This document shows positions 25,190 to 33,411 of a stretch of DNA of 40,123 nt, one piece after another. The stretch covers positions 1-40,123 of the forward strand of contig NZ_LIIN01000010.1 in assembly GCF_001634385.1 (NCBI RefSeq), read 5' to 3'. The position numbers and the translations under genes are program-made. How positions within the stretch are numbered: the first letter of the stretch is position 1; each line of letters starts with the position of its first letter. A model generated the notes under the pieces. It saw only the letters and a list, made by a program, of their open reading frames with translations, was not told the origin of the DNA and did no database searches. Origin of the DNA: Rathayibacter tanaceti. Its GTDB lineage: Bacteria; Actinomycetota; Actinomycetes; Actinomycetales; Microbacteriaceae.

Positions 25190-26644
25190 GAGCTTGTCAA
25201 GTTGTGTGTGTAAGTGGGCGGGGCCTTGGAGTTAGAGGTAGGGCTCGACGCGTTCGGGGAAGACGAGGGCGAGCTGTTCCAGGGCCTTCTTCCAGTTCGT
25301 GACGACTTGGCCCTCGACGAGCCGCCCTTCGGCCTTGCGTTTCGCGCCGCGGTCAAGTCCGCGTTCTTTCTCGCGGTCGCGGGCGCGCTTGTCTTCGATG
25401 TTGCAGATCGCCAGCCAGAGCAGCTTCACGACGGCCTGATCGTTCGGGAAGTGTCCGCGGTTCTTGGTGACCTTCCGCAGCTGGAAGTTCAGCGACTCGA
25501 TCGCGTTGGTCGTGTAGATCACCCGCCTCACCTCCGTCGGGAACGCCAGGAAGGGCGTGAACCGCTCCCAGGCGTCCTCGAATACCGCCGCCGCGCGAGG
25601 GTTGGCTCGGCCCGGCTCCGACGTTGTGAACGCCTCGAGCGCGTCTCTGGCGGCCTCCGCGGTCGGGGCCTGGTAGATGGGCTTGAGCGCGGCCGCGACG
25701 GCCTTGCGCTGCCCGTAGCCGACGAACCGCATCGCGTTGCGGATGAGGTGGACGACGCAGGTCTGAACCATCGAGTTGGGCCAGGTCGCCTCGATCGCCT
25801 CGGGAAACCCGGTGAGCCCGTCGCAGCAGACGATCAGGACGTCACGGACGCCGCGGTTGGCGAGCTCGGCTCAGACCCCCGCCCAGAACTTCGCGCCCTC
25901 GGTGGCCTGGATCCAGATGCCCAGGACGTGCTTGACGCCGTCCGTGTCGACGCCGAGAGCGATGTGTGCGGCCTTGTTGCGCACGTGCCCGCCGTCGCGG
26001 ACCTTGACGATCAACGCGTCGAGGTAGATCACCGGGTAGAACGCCTCCAACGGCCGCTGCTGCCACGCCAGGACCTCGTCGGCGATCTCCTCGGTGATGT
26101 TCGAGATCGTCTCGTGCGACAGGTCCGTCCCGATCGTCGATTCCAGGTGATGCTCGATGTCCCGCACCGTCATCCCGCCGGCGTAGAGCGAGACGATCAT
26201 CTCGTCCAGCTGCGACAGACGCCGACTGCCCGTCGGGACCAGCCGAGGGGTGAACGACCCGTTGCGGTCCCGCGGGACGCGCAGCTCGACATCGCCGACG
26301 CTCGTGGAGACCGTCTTCGGGAACGACCCGTTCCGCGAGTCCGGGAACACGGGCGCCTCCGGGTCGCCCTTTTCGTAGCCGACATGATCGGTCAGCTCCG
26401 CCTGCAGGCCCCGCTCCAACCCGGTCTTGATCAGCTGCTGAATGAACCCGCCATCACCATCGAGCTGGATCTCGCCCGCGTCGATCTTCGCGAACAGGTC
26501 ATCCATCACACCCGACTCGACCAGACGCTGCGCACCCTCGGCCTGCTGCTTCCGACGCTCCTCGCGCGTCACCTTACCGATCGCCAACTACGTGCATCCT
26601 CTCGTCAGAAGACCCACCCCTCACACACACCATTTGACGCGCTC
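25190..26644 (-). mobile_element. IS256-family insertion sequence
   Basis: The element of about 1455 bases has imperfect terminal inverted repeats: GAGCTTGTCAAGTTGTGTGT from 25190 inward and GAGCGCGTCAAATGGTGTGT from 26644 inward. The transposase lies on the minus strand. No 8-9-base target duplication is visible (GGTTGGGC against TCGTCGAC), and the flanking gene does not continue on the other side, so insertion was accompanied or followed by a rearrangement. Confidence 0.8.
25232..26587 (-). pseudogene. IS256-family transposase with an in-frame stop
   Basis: The frame reads like a full mutator-type transposase: an N-terminal region (ERRKQQAEGAQRLVESGVMD), LRVPRDRNGSF, then DDE-type core pieces YPVIYLDALIVKVRDGG, GIWIQATEGAKFW, and after the break VLIVCCDGLTGFPEAI, VHLIRNAMRFV and FTPFLAFPTEVRRVIYTTNA. 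A TGA at 25871-25873 interrupts it after FWAGV in the same frame, so a single base change (for instance from CGA) would restore it. The two catalytic Asp regions are on different sides of the stop. The element cannot move by its own enzyme unless the stop is read through. Confidence 0.82.
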
Positions 26645-26889
26645 TCGTCGACGTCCAGTTGCAGCGCTCGGGCGATCGCGCCCAGGACGCTCTCGGAGGC
26701 GCCGCCGATCTTCCCGCGCTCCAGCCGTGTGTAGTACTCGACGCTGAGTCGGGCGAGCATCGCGACCTCCTCGCGGCGCAGTCCGGGCACTCGTCGCCCA
26801 CCGGTCACCGGAGGCAGCCCCGCCTGTGCCGGGGTGACGCGCGCCCGGCGCGACATGAGGAAGTCCTTGATCTCCTGCTCGATCTGCAT
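26605..26889 (-). CDS. XRE-family (MmyB-like) regulator, truncated by IS256
   Basis: The 94-residue frame starts MQIEQEIKDFLMSRRARVTP and contains a helix-turn-helix, RRVPGLRREEVAMLARLSVEYYTRLERGK and SVLGAIARALQLD, the N-terminal domain of MmyB-like regulators, which are normally about 270-290 residues with a ligand domain. After LQLDVDES the sequence is IS256 inverted repeat, so the last residues (ASNGVCEGWVF) come from the element. The rest of the gene is not found left of the element. It is divergent from the DUF2255 operon that it probably once regulated. Confidence 0.75.
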   Translation of the reverse strand: MQIEQEIKDFLMSRRARVTPAQAGLPPVTGGRRVPGLRREEVAMLARLSVEYYTRLERGKIGGASESVLGAIARALQLDVDESASNGVCEGWVF

Positions 26890-27045
26890 CCTTCCACGCT
26901 ATGACCTGCGCACCGACGGAGGGGGTCCCTGCCAGTGACTGCCACCGGGCGCCCGAGGGGCGAACGATGGAGGCCACACGTCGGCGACGCAGTGCAGAGC
27001 CCGTCGCAGGAATTGCCGACGAAGCGACGACGAAAGGAATCACAC

Positions 27046-27426
27046 ATGACCTCATGGCCAGCCGCAGACCTCGACCGCATCGCGGCCGCGGACGATCTGC
27101 ACATCGCACCGTTCCGCGCCGATGGCACCACCCTCGGCACACCCACCTGGATCTGGTCCGTGGTCGTCGAGGGCCGCCTCTTCGTCCGCGCCTGGAACGG
27201 CACGCGCTCCCGCTGGTACCAGGCCGCGATCGCGCAGGGCGCCGGCCGGATCACCACCGCCGGCTCCACCTTCGACGTGGCGTTCGCCGCCGCAGACAAC
27301 GCCCTGCACGACCGGATCGACGCGGCCTACTCCACCACGTACGCCGGCAGCAGCTATCTCCCCCCGATGATCGCCGCCGGCCCACGAGCCGCGACCGTCG
27401 AGATCACCCCCCGCGCCACGGCGTGA
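27046..27426 (+). CDS. DUF2255 family protein
   Basis: The 126-residue protein follows the DUF2255 pattern: LDRIAAADDLHIAP, WIWSVVVEGRLFVRAWNG, WYQAAIAQGAGRITTAG and HDRIDAAYSTTYAG. The family is related to split-barrel nitroreductase-like proteins of the deazaflavin or FMN group, but no activity is established. AAGGA lies ten bases before the ATG. It is the first gene of a three-gene plus-strand set. Confidence 0.8.
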   Translation: MTSWPAADLDRIAAADDLHIAPFRADGTTLGTPTWIWSVVVEGRLFVRAWNGTRSRWYQAAIAQGAGRITTAGSTFDVAFAAADNALHDRIDAAYSTTYAGSSYLPPMIAAGPRAATVEITPRATA

Positions 27427-27446
27427 CACGAGAAACGAGCAGCACC

Positions 27447-28136
27447 ATGAAGATCGCCATCATCGGCACAGGAATGGTCGGTCGCGGCCTCGCCGAACGC
27501 CTCGACGGCCTCGGCCACGACGTCGTCATCGGCACGCGCGACGTCGCGAGCACCCTCGCCCGCACGGAGCCCGACGCGATGGGCACCCCGCCCTACGCTC
27601 AGTGGCAGCGCGAGCATCCCGCCGTCCGTCTGCTGACCCTCCCCGGGGCGGGCACGCACGGCGACGTCATCGTCAACGCCACCAACGGGCAGCACGCCCT
27701 GGCGGCGCTCGAGGGCGTCGGTGCGGAGCCGCTGGCCGGCAAGGTCCTGCTGGACCTCGCACTCCCCCTTGACCTGTCGGAAGGGTTCCCACCGACCCTG
27801 ACGATCTCGAACACGGACAGCTTGGGCGAGCAGATCCAGCGCACCTACCCGGACACCCGTGTGGTGAAGTCGCTCAACTCCGTCTACTACCAGGTCATGG
27901 TCGACCCGACCAGGGTGCCCGGCCCGCACAGCATCTTCGTCGCCGGGAACGACACCGACGCGAAGCACACGGTCGAGGGCCTCCTCCAGGAGTTCGGCTG
28001 GCCTACCGAATCGATCATCGACCTCGGCGACATCACCGGCGCCCGCGGCGTCGAGATGTACGCACGACTCTTCTTCACCCTCTACAACGCGTTCGGGACC
28101 TTCGACTTCAACATCAACGTCACCCGCGCCCACTGA
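27447..28136 (+). CDS. NADPH-dependent F420 reductase-like protein
   Basis: The 229-residue protein has a Rossmann start (MKIAIIGTGMVGRGLAERL), the NADPH-phosphate pocket IGTRDV, then VIVNATNGQHAL, LLDLALPLDLSEG and RVVKSLNSVYYQVM, which match the NADP oxidoreductase / F420-dependent reductase family (F420_oxidored). Such proteins pass hydride between NADPH and F420 or a small substrate. It starts 20 bases after the DUF2255 stop, implying co-transcription. Exact substrate unknown. Confidence 0.8.
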   Translation: MKIAIIGTGMVGRGLAERLDGLGHDVVIGTRDVASTLARTEPDAMGTPPYAQWQREHPAVRLLTLPGAGTHGDVIVNATNGQHALAALEGVGAEPLAGKVLLDLALPLDLSEGFPPTLTISNTDSLGEQIQRTYPDTRVVKSLNSVYYQVMVDPTRVPGPHSIFVAGNDTDAKHTVEGLLQEFGWPTESIIDLGDITGARGVEMYARLFFTLYNAFGTFDFNINVTRAH

Positions 28137-28169
28137 CCTCCCTCCCACACACCCACACACAGGAAGCAC

Positions 28170-28508
28170 ATGGACAACACCGCAACCCTGCCCAGCGTCG
28201 GACAGACCTGGCTCGCCGACCTCGGCCCGAACACCCCGCTCGGCCACTTCACCGTCGAGATCACCTTCACCACTGACACCAGCGTCACTTTCACTGTCAC
28301 CGGTGGCGCCATCAAGGGCCGCACCGAGACGATGGACTACACCACCACCGAGGTCCGCGACGGCCTCTACGTGGTGCGCTGGACCGAGCCCGACTCCCTC
28401 GACCACGTGACCCATATCGAGGACTACACCAACGGCAGCTGCATGGCCTCCTCGGTCATCGGGGGCGAATTCGTCCAGCTGCACGGGACCTGGACCCGCG
28501 TGCGCTGA
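28170..28508 (+). CDS. MoaF-like small beta-barrel protein
   Basis: The 112-residue protein resembles MoaF-related lipocalin-like proteins: SVGQTWLADLG, HFTVEITFTTD, RDGLYVVRWTEPDSLDHVTHIED and a final FVQLHGTWTRV, alternating strands of a small barrel. AGGAA is eight bases before the ATG, and the gene follows the F420 reductase-like gene by 33 bases. Its role, perhaps binding of a small hydrophobic ligand, is unproven. Confidence 0.65.
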   Translation: MDNTATLPSVGQTWLADLGPNTPLGHFTVEITFTTDTSVTFTVTGGAIKGRTETMDYTTTEVRDGLYVVRWTEPDSLDHVTHIEDYTNGSCMASSVIGGEFVQLHGTWTRVR

Positions 28509-28713
28509 ACCAGTGACCCACGCCGTGCCGGCCGAGGAGGACGCGAGGTTCGCCCCCGGCCGGTGCGGCATCGACGTCGTTCGATTCCGTGATCGCTAGG
28601 CCAGATGCGGACGCCTCTGCGCGTTCTGCGGCCCGAGCCGCGAACCTCTCGGAGGCGACCACGGTGCTCGGCATCCAGGTGACGAGGCCCGATGAGGGTG
28701 ACGGGCCAGGAGT

Positions 28714-28816
28714 TCAGAGGCACTTTAGGAGATCGTCGAAGTCGTCGTCGATTGTCCTGTCGACGTCGACGTTGACAGCGGCGTCCACCTCAGCGTCGGT
28801 CGCGTTCTCGGGAACC
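28714..28816 (-). pseudogene. 3' half of a small gene split by an IS3 element
   Basis: The minus-strand frame reads VPENATDAEVDAAVNVDVD then DDDFDDLLKCL and a stop at 28714. It joins exactly to the frame right of the IS3 element when the element and one ACC copy are removed, giving NIEIQVPENATDAEVDAAV. The acidic tail (rich in Asp) is distinctive. The family is not recognised. Confidence 0.6.
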
Positions 28817-28864
28817 TGGCCTTGCCCCGGTTTGGTGGACACCTTGTGAGAGAGGATGTCGATC

Positions 28865-29178
28865 ATGGGTCGACAGCGTCGGGAGTTCACTCCTGAGTTC
28901 AAAGAAGAGGCCGTGAAGCTGGTCGTCGGCACGGGCCGGACGGTCGCGGCGGTTGCTCGCGAGATCGATGTCCAGGAGACCACGCTGGGCCGCTGGGTGA
29001 AAGCGTTCCGCGATGACCATGCCGAGACGGATGTGCCGCTGACGGAGAACGAGCGGGCCGAATTGGCCCGGTTACGCAGGGAGAACCAGGAGCTGAAACT
29101 GGATCGGGCGTTCCTGAAAAAGCGTCGCTCTTCTTCGCCCAGGAAGCATCGGATACGAACGGGAAGCGTTCGAGCTGA
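28865..29178 (+). CDS. IS3-family transposase OrfA, with a frame change near 29120
   Basis: OrfA begins MGRQRREFTPEFKEEAVKLV with the helix-turn-helix TVAAVAREIDVQETTLGRWV and a leucine-zipper-like NERAELARLRRENQELKL. At FLKK the frame shifts: as written it reads RRSSSPRKH and runs on to 29338, whereas one added G in the AAAAAGCG sequence gives FLKKASLFFAQEASDTNG and a stop at 29178, a normal 104-residue OrfA overlapping the OrfB start. This is either a base deletion or a sequence error. Confidence 0.72.
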
Positions 29179-30053
29179 TGCACGCGGAGAAGAGCAATTT
29201 CAGCGTCACCCGCATGGTCCGGCTGCTCGAGGTGTCCCGGTCCGGGTACTACGCCTGGACGCGTCGCAAGCCCTCGCCGCGCGTGCTACGCCGCGAGGTT
29301 ATCGAGGGGAAGATCGCCGCGTTCCACGCCGCGTCTGACGACGTCTACGGCACCCCGAGGATACTCGCGGACCTGCGCGCCGACGGCGAGGTCATCTCTC
29401 GAAAGACGGTCGCCGCAGCGATGCGCCGGCTGGGCCTGCGAGGCGTGTTCCCGCGGCGCTGGCGCACCACGACCGTCACCGACCGGGACGACGCCTACCC
29501 GGTCGATGCGGTGAAACGCGAGTGGGACACCGGCGCGCTGAACCAGGTCTGGGTCGGAGACATCACCTACCTGCGCACCTGGGAAGGCTGGCTGTATCTC
29601 GCGACCGTGATCGACGCGCACTCGCGTCGGGTCCTTGGACGGGCCATCGCCGATCACATGCGCGCAGACCTCGTCGAAGACACCCTCCGAATGGCGATCA
29701 CTCTCCGCGGGCAGCTGCCGCCCGAGGTCATCTTCCACTCCGACCGCGGCACCCAATACGCGTCCGAACAGATCGAGATCTTCGCGCGAGACAACGGCCT
29801 GACACGCTCGATGGGACACACCGGAGTCTGCCGGGACAACGCGATGGCCGAGTCGTTCTTCGCGACCCTGAAAACCGAGCTCTACACCCGCCGCGTCTGG
29901 CCCACGAGAACGAAAGCCGCCCGCGAGGTCGGCGCCTGGATCGAAGCCCGCTACAACAGGCAACGCCGCCACGCCTCCCTCGACCAGCTCACGCCCGTCG
30001 AATTCGAGAACCGATACCCTGACCAGACCGCGGAAGCACAACAATCCGCATAA
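29178..30053 (+). CDS. IS3-family transposase OrfB (DDE integrase)
   Basis: The 291-residue protein contains SVTRMVRLLEVSRSGYYAW, DDVYGTPRILADLRADG (HTH_21-like), and the integrase core: QVWVGDITYLRTWEGW (first Asp), VIFHSDRGTQYASEQI (second Asp) and NAMAESFFATLKTEL (Glu). The end HASLDQLTPVEFENRY is typical of the family. OrfB is normally made as an OrfAB fusion by -1 frameshifting; the frame is also open upstream (GYEREAFELMHAEK), in agreement. All three catalytic residues are present. Confidence 0.9.
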   Translation: MHAEKSNFSVTRMVRLLEVSRSGYYAWTRRKPSPRVLRREVIEGKIAAFHAASDDVYGTPRILADLRADGEVISRKTVAAAMRRLGLRGVFPRRWRTTTVTDRDDAYPVDAVKREWDTGALNQVWVGDITYLRTWEGWLYLATVIDAHSRRVLGRAIADHMRADLVEDTLRMAITLRGQLPPEVIFHSDRGTQYASEQIEIFARDNGLTRSMGHTGVCRDNAMAESFFATLKTELYTRRVWPTRTKAAREVGAWIEARYNRQRRHASLDQLTPVEFENRYPDQTAEAQQSA

Positions 30054-30083
30054 CCCCGTGTCCACCATCCGGGGTCAAGGCCA

Positions 30084-30235
30084 ACCTGGATTTCAATGTT
30101 CTTCTCGTCGGTTATGAGATGATCAGCACGGCGGGCCTCGCGGTGCGCCGCGGCGGCAACGTTCAGCCGACCGTTCGCGATCACCGACTTCTCGCTAGCA
30201 TTCAGGTATCGACGAGAGGGTTCGCATGGACGCAC
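30084..30235 (-). pseudogene. 5' half of the small gene split by the IS3 element
   Basis: The minus-strand frame starts MRPCEPSRRYLNASEKSVIA and reads LNVAAAAHREARRADHLITD, NIEIQV up to the ACC target. With the part left of the element it makes a protein of about 84 residues with a basic N-terminal and very acidic C-terminal half. The exact start is not certain, since it overlaps a divergent small frame at 30226. Function not recognised. Confidence 0.5.
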
Positions 30236-30327
30236 TGCTTGGCCTGATCATCTTGGTTGCGATCATCTGGGCTGTGGTCTGGAATTCCGTTCCCGGAAAT
30301 TCGTTGAGGTCAAGGCCGCTGGCCTGA
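30226..30327 (+). CDS. Possible 33-residue hydrophobic peptide
   Basis: The frame starts MDALLGLIILVAIIWAVVWN, one membrane helix, with GAGAGGG seven bases upstream as ribosome site. The last residues (LRSRPLA) lie in DNA that belongs to a transposase relic, so the gene is probably a longer membrane protein cut short by that insertion; a genuine small membrane peptide is the alternative. Confidence 0.4.
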   Translation: MDALLGLIILVAIIWAVVWNSVPGNSLRSRPLA

Positions 30328-30563
30328 AGGGGTCGATGGGTCGAGTGGGTTCGTGCGGTGACAACGCGACCACCGAGTCATTCTTCGCGCTGCTGCAGAA
30401 GAACGTTCTCGATCGGCAACGCTGAAAGACTCGGCAGGATCTGCGCCTCGCGATCGTCACCTGGATCGAGAGCACCTACCACCGCCGACGGCGACAACAC
30501 ATCCTCGGCCGCCTCACCCCAACCGAGTTTAAGATGATCGAAACCGCCGCACTCGCGGCGTAG
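30309..30563 (+). pseudogene. C-terminal relic of a second IS3-family transposase
   Basis: The frame reads AAGLKGSMGRVGSCGDNATT, ESFFALLQKNVLDRQR, a TGA, then DLRLAIVTWIESTYHRRRRQ and LGRLTPTEF. This is the last third of an IS3 OrfB with the catalytic Glu in TTESFF; the TGA at 30424-30426 replaces the usual Trp after RQR. The first two thirds and the left end are missing. The sequence after the stop (AGTCAACGAAACCTTCAGTC) resembles the right end of such elements. Confidence 0.78.
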
Positions 30564-30823
30564 AAAACGAGTCAACGAAACCTTCAGTCCCCCGGCCACC
30601 GTGGCCACATCGCCATCGCTACAGGGCCCGGAACCACCTTCACGATAACAATCCCCCGTAACTCAATACGGTCATAGACCCTCGTCCAGCCCGTGATCGA
30701 CGTGGCGGGCCAACGTCCTCTGATGAGACTCCTCTCGTCGCCCCTAACACCGCCTCTCCCTACGGTGCCGCCTTCCACGACGTACCGGTTCGCCCTGAGG
30801 CGGAACCGTAGAGATTGCACTGG

Positions 30824-31702
30824 CTACTGGAAAAGTTCGGCGTTCTCCGTGATCCAATCGGGGATGGAGCGGGGTGCCCGCCCAAGCACGTCCGCGACGG
30901 TCGAGGTTCTTTCGGTGCTGGCTCCCGATGCGAAGGACTCGACATCGATTCCGATGATGAGCTCAACGGTCCATTCGGACATTCCGAGGGACAGCAGTGC
31001 GGCACGCTGTTCGTCGGGGGTTCGGTGGGTGTACGTCACGGTGCGCCCGATAGCTCGCGAGATGTGCTCGGCAATGGCATCCACAGTGAGCCCGTCAGGG
31101 CCGGTGAGGTGGTAGGCCCTGCGAACCGGGCCACTCGCTTCGCCGCTCAGGATAAGGCGGGTCGCCACGTCCCCGACGTCACGAACATCGATGAGGTTGG
31201 CGTGACGAGTCCCCGCCGCTCCGCCCCAGAGGTTGTTCTTAATGAGTTGGGCCTGAGCGCCGATAACAGCGGTGAAGGTCATCGGTCGCAGCAGGCTGTA
31301 TCCGATGTCGACCGTGCTGAGGTGGTTCTCTACCTGGAGGTGCCAGTCCAAGGGGTGAATCTGGGAGGGCCAGCTCCACGAACTCACCTTCACCAGGTGC
31401 TCGACTCCGGCATTCACGGCGGCGTCGATGAGGGCAATTTCCTGACGAGCCTGGTCGTCGGAGCTGCCCAACGAGATGACCAGCACGCTTGCGCCGTCGA
31501 CGGCGGATGCAATAGACGCGGGGTCCTCATAGTCGATCTGCACGTTCGTGATCTGACGATTCGTGGTGTCCGGCCCTGACGGCGTTCGGCTCAGTGAACG
31601 GACGGCGACTCCTCCCCCGGCCAGTCCCTCCACGATTACGCTGCCGACCTTACCTGTCGCTCCAGCTACGGCGATCAGCTTGGGTGGTGATAGGTCATTC
31701 AT
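30824..31702 (-). CDS. NmrA-like NAD(P)-binding SDR protein
   Basis: The 292-residue atypical SDR starts LIAVAGATGKVGSVIVEGL (GxxGxxG cofactor motif near residue 14), then SLSRTPSGPD, VLVISLGSSDDQARQEIALI, VEHLVKVSSWSW and YSLLRPMTFTAVIGAQ, the order of NmrA/SDR_a5 proteins. These bind NAD(P)H and act as quinone or flavin reductases or redox sensors. It lies 116 bases after the MBL-fold gene in the same direction and may share its TetR control. Confidence 0.83.
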   Translation of the reverse strand: MNDLSPPKLIAVAGATGKVGSVIVEGLAGGGVAVRSLSRTPSGPDTTNRQITNVQIDYEDPASIASAVDGASVLVISLGSSDDQARQEIALIDAAVNAGVEHLVKVSSWSWPSQIHPLDWHLQVENHLSTVDIGYSLLRPMTFTAVIGAQAQLIKNNLWGGAAGTRHANLIDVRDVGDVATRLILSGEASGPVRRAYHLTGPDGLTVDAIAEHISRAIGRTVTYTHRTPDEQRAALLSLGMSEWTVELIIGIDVESFASGASTERTSTVADVLGRAPRSIPDWITENAELFQ

Positions 31703-31818
31703 GTCTGTTCCTTTTCCTTGTGATGACGGCGTGGGTGGGCGCGGAATGCGCCACCTTCTAACCGCAGAAATACGCCTGACTCGCGTTATGGTGGCTTTTC
31801 GTCGGCCGTGGTGGCGGC

Positions 31819-32676
31819 TCAGCCTCGCCTGGCGACGGCGGCACGGGCCGAGTGCCAGAGGGTGCGGGGGTTGTCGCGGTCACCGTGCAGCTCGAGCATC
31901 GCGTGGACGATGCCCTCAATGCCGTGGTCCTCGTTGACGATGCGGCTGAAGTCGCGAAGGTACTGCTGGCTCGCGGCGATGATCTCGGGGCGGTCGGGGG
32001 CACCGACGCTCTTGTGCCCCGCGACGACGACCTTGGGCTTCAGGTCGGCGACACTCTCCAGGCTGGCTATCCACGCCTCGCGGGTCTGCTCGTCCGTTTC
32101 TGCTGTCATCATGTGCACGCCGTTGTAGACGACGTCACCGCCGATCACCGCAGCGACGGACGGGACGTGAAGAACAGTGGAGAACTCGGTATCGCCCTGG
32201 CCCACCGGGACAGCCCGCAATATGCGGCTCTCCAGCTCGAACTCGCTGCCGTCCAGGGGCTCCGGTAGGACGGGGGTCCGTGGCAGCTCTCCAGGAAAGC
32301 TGGCCTTCCAGTAGGCGGACACGTTTGGGTCCGTGGCCTCGAACCGCGCACGTTCGACTATCTCGGGGGTGGCGATACCGCGAGCCTCGGGGAAGTGCTC
32401 CTGGAGGCGGGCGAGGCCGATCCAATGATCCTGGTGCCCATGGGTGATGTAGACACCAGTGATGCGTTTTCCAAAGCCCCGCACCCAACCGGCGAGCGAG
32501 TCGACCTGGTCACGGGTGATGAGCGTGTCGACCAGGATGGCCTCCTCCGCTCCCGCGATCAGCGTGCTGCTCATGGGCGACCACATCGGGTCATCGCCCG
32601 GACCTCGTGCTGGAGCGCCTGCAAATGGGCGCATCGGTGCGACGTAGACATCGACGGCGAGATCGTTCGGGTTCAT
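31819..32676 (-). CDS. MBL-fold metallohydrolase
   Basis: The 285-residue protein has the metallo-beta-lactamase zinc motif YITHGHQDHWIGL (HxHxDH, about residue 80-85), AEEAILVDTLIT before it, AVIGGDVVYNGVH and VVAGHKSVGAPD (further metal ligands) after it. The superfamily hydrolyses esters, thioesters or lactones. There is no signal peptide. It is divergent from a TetR regulator across a palindromic operator, which indicates induction by a small molecule that the enzyme may detoxify. Confidence 0.87.
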   Translation of the reverse strand: MNPNDLAVDVYVAPMRPFAGAPARGPGDDPMWSPMSSTLIAGAEEAILVDTLITRDQVDSLAGWVRGFGKRITGVYITHGHQDHWIGLARLQEHFPEARGIATPEIVERARFEATDPNVSAYWKASFPGELPRTPVLPEPLDGSEFELESRILRAVPVGQGDTEFSTVLHVPSVAAVIGGDVVYNGVHMMTAETDEQTREAWIASLESVADLKPKVVVAGHKSVGAPDRPEIIAASQQYLRDFSRIVNEDHGIEGIVHAMLELHGDRDNPRTLWHSARAAVARRG

Positions 32677-32717
32677 GCGCGTACCTCCTGAGCACAGTCG
32701 GGATGAGTCCGACGGGT

Positions 32718-32738
32718 TATGCTATGTACCATAGCATA
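32718..32738. promoter_or_regulatory. Palindromic operator between the MBL and TetR genes
   Basis: TATGCTATG (32718-32726) and CATAGCATA (32730-32738) are perfect inverted arms around TAC. The site lies between divergent genes, 41 bases before the TetR ATG, and contains -10-like TATGCT on both strands. TetR dimers typically bind such sites and block both promoters. Confidence 0.8.
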
Positions 32739-32779
32739 GACTGGCGAGGTTTGCTGAACAGTGAGGAAGGATGGTCTCC

Positions 32780-33316
32780 ATGGCAGAGGGCGTGCGTGAG
32801 GCGATGATCAGGGAGGCATGGTTCCTGATCGCCGAGCGAGGACTAGAGGGCATGTCGACTCGCGAGGTGCTCGCCCGGACCGGAGCACCGCGCGGCTCCG
32901 TGTACCACCACTTCCCTCGCGGCCGTACGGAACTGATCGAACTCGCCATCGACCACTCCCGGCAGTGGATGCAGGACCAGATCGCCGCGATGCAGGCGCG
33001 GACTCCGCGCGAGGTGGTCTCCGGTTACATCGACATCTGGCGCAGGGTGGTCGAGGGCACGGATTTTCGTGCAGGCTGCGCGATGGCCGGGGCGACAACC
33101 GGTGGACATGACCCGGCGATTCTCGATCAGGCAGAGGCTGCCTTCACGGCCACTGGCGAAGCACTCGCGGCTCGGCTCGAACAGGCTGGAGTAGCGCCAG
33201 ACGAGGCGGCGCAACGCGCCAGCTTCCTGGTGATTGCAGCAGAAGGCGCCGTCATCCTGGCGCGCGCAAGGCGTAGCAGTGACCCGCTCGACCTCGTTGA
33301 AGCGCGGGTCGGCTGA
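32780..33316 (+). CDS. TetR-family transcriptional regulator
   Basis: The 178-residue protein has the N-terminal TetR helix-turn-helix (AWFLIAERGLEGMSTREVLART, GAPRGSVYHHFPRGRTELIE) and a C-terminal helical ligand domain (GYIDIWRRVVEGTDFRAGCA, LVIAAEGAVILARA) of the LmrA/YxaF type. The ATG at 32780 is preferred because GGAAGG is nine bases upstream; the ATG at 32771 is only just behind it. It most likely represses itself and the divergent MBL gene through the palindrome at 32718-32738. Confidence 0.87.
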   Translation: MAEGVREAMIREAWFLIAERGLEGMSTREVLARTGAPRGSVYHHFPRGRTELIELAIDHSRQWMQDQIAAMQARTPREVVSGYIDIWRRVVEGTDFRAGCAMAGATTGGHDPAILDQAEAAFTATGEALAARLEQAGVAPDEAAQRASFLVIAAEGAVILARARRSSDPLDLVEARVG

Positions 33317-33390
33317 CGTCGTACATCCGTATGCGACAGTCCCGTACGACCAAACTCCCGCATGCAACGCGTTCGGTTGCGAGCATTCAG

Positions 33391-33406
33391 ATACTTATGT
33401 AGTATC
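33391..33406. promoter_or_regulatory. Operator copy 1, upstream of the Rrf2 gene
   Basis: ATACTTATGTAGTATC ends five bases before the Rrf2-family ATG. It has inverted ends (GATAC before it and GTATC at its end). A near-identical copy precedes the next gene, which marks it as the probable Rrf2 binding site. Confidence 0.7.
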
Positions 33407-33411
33407 GAAAC

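Larger units (their letters stand above)
28817..30083 (+). mobile_element. IS3-family insertion sequence
   Basis: The 1267-base element has inverted repeats TGGCCTTGCCCCGG (from 28817) and TGGCCTTGACCCCGG (from 30083 inward), continuing with TGGTGGACAC on both sides. A 3-base target duplication ACC is present at 28814-28816 and 30084-30086. It carries orfA and orfB on the plus strand. The target is a small minus-strand gene that can be rebuilt across the element. Confidence 0.88.

Noticed and set aside
30564-30823. Minus-strand frame with ITGWTRVYDRIELRGIVIVK
   Set aside because: The stretch looks protein-like for about 25 residues only, with no start and no family recognised.
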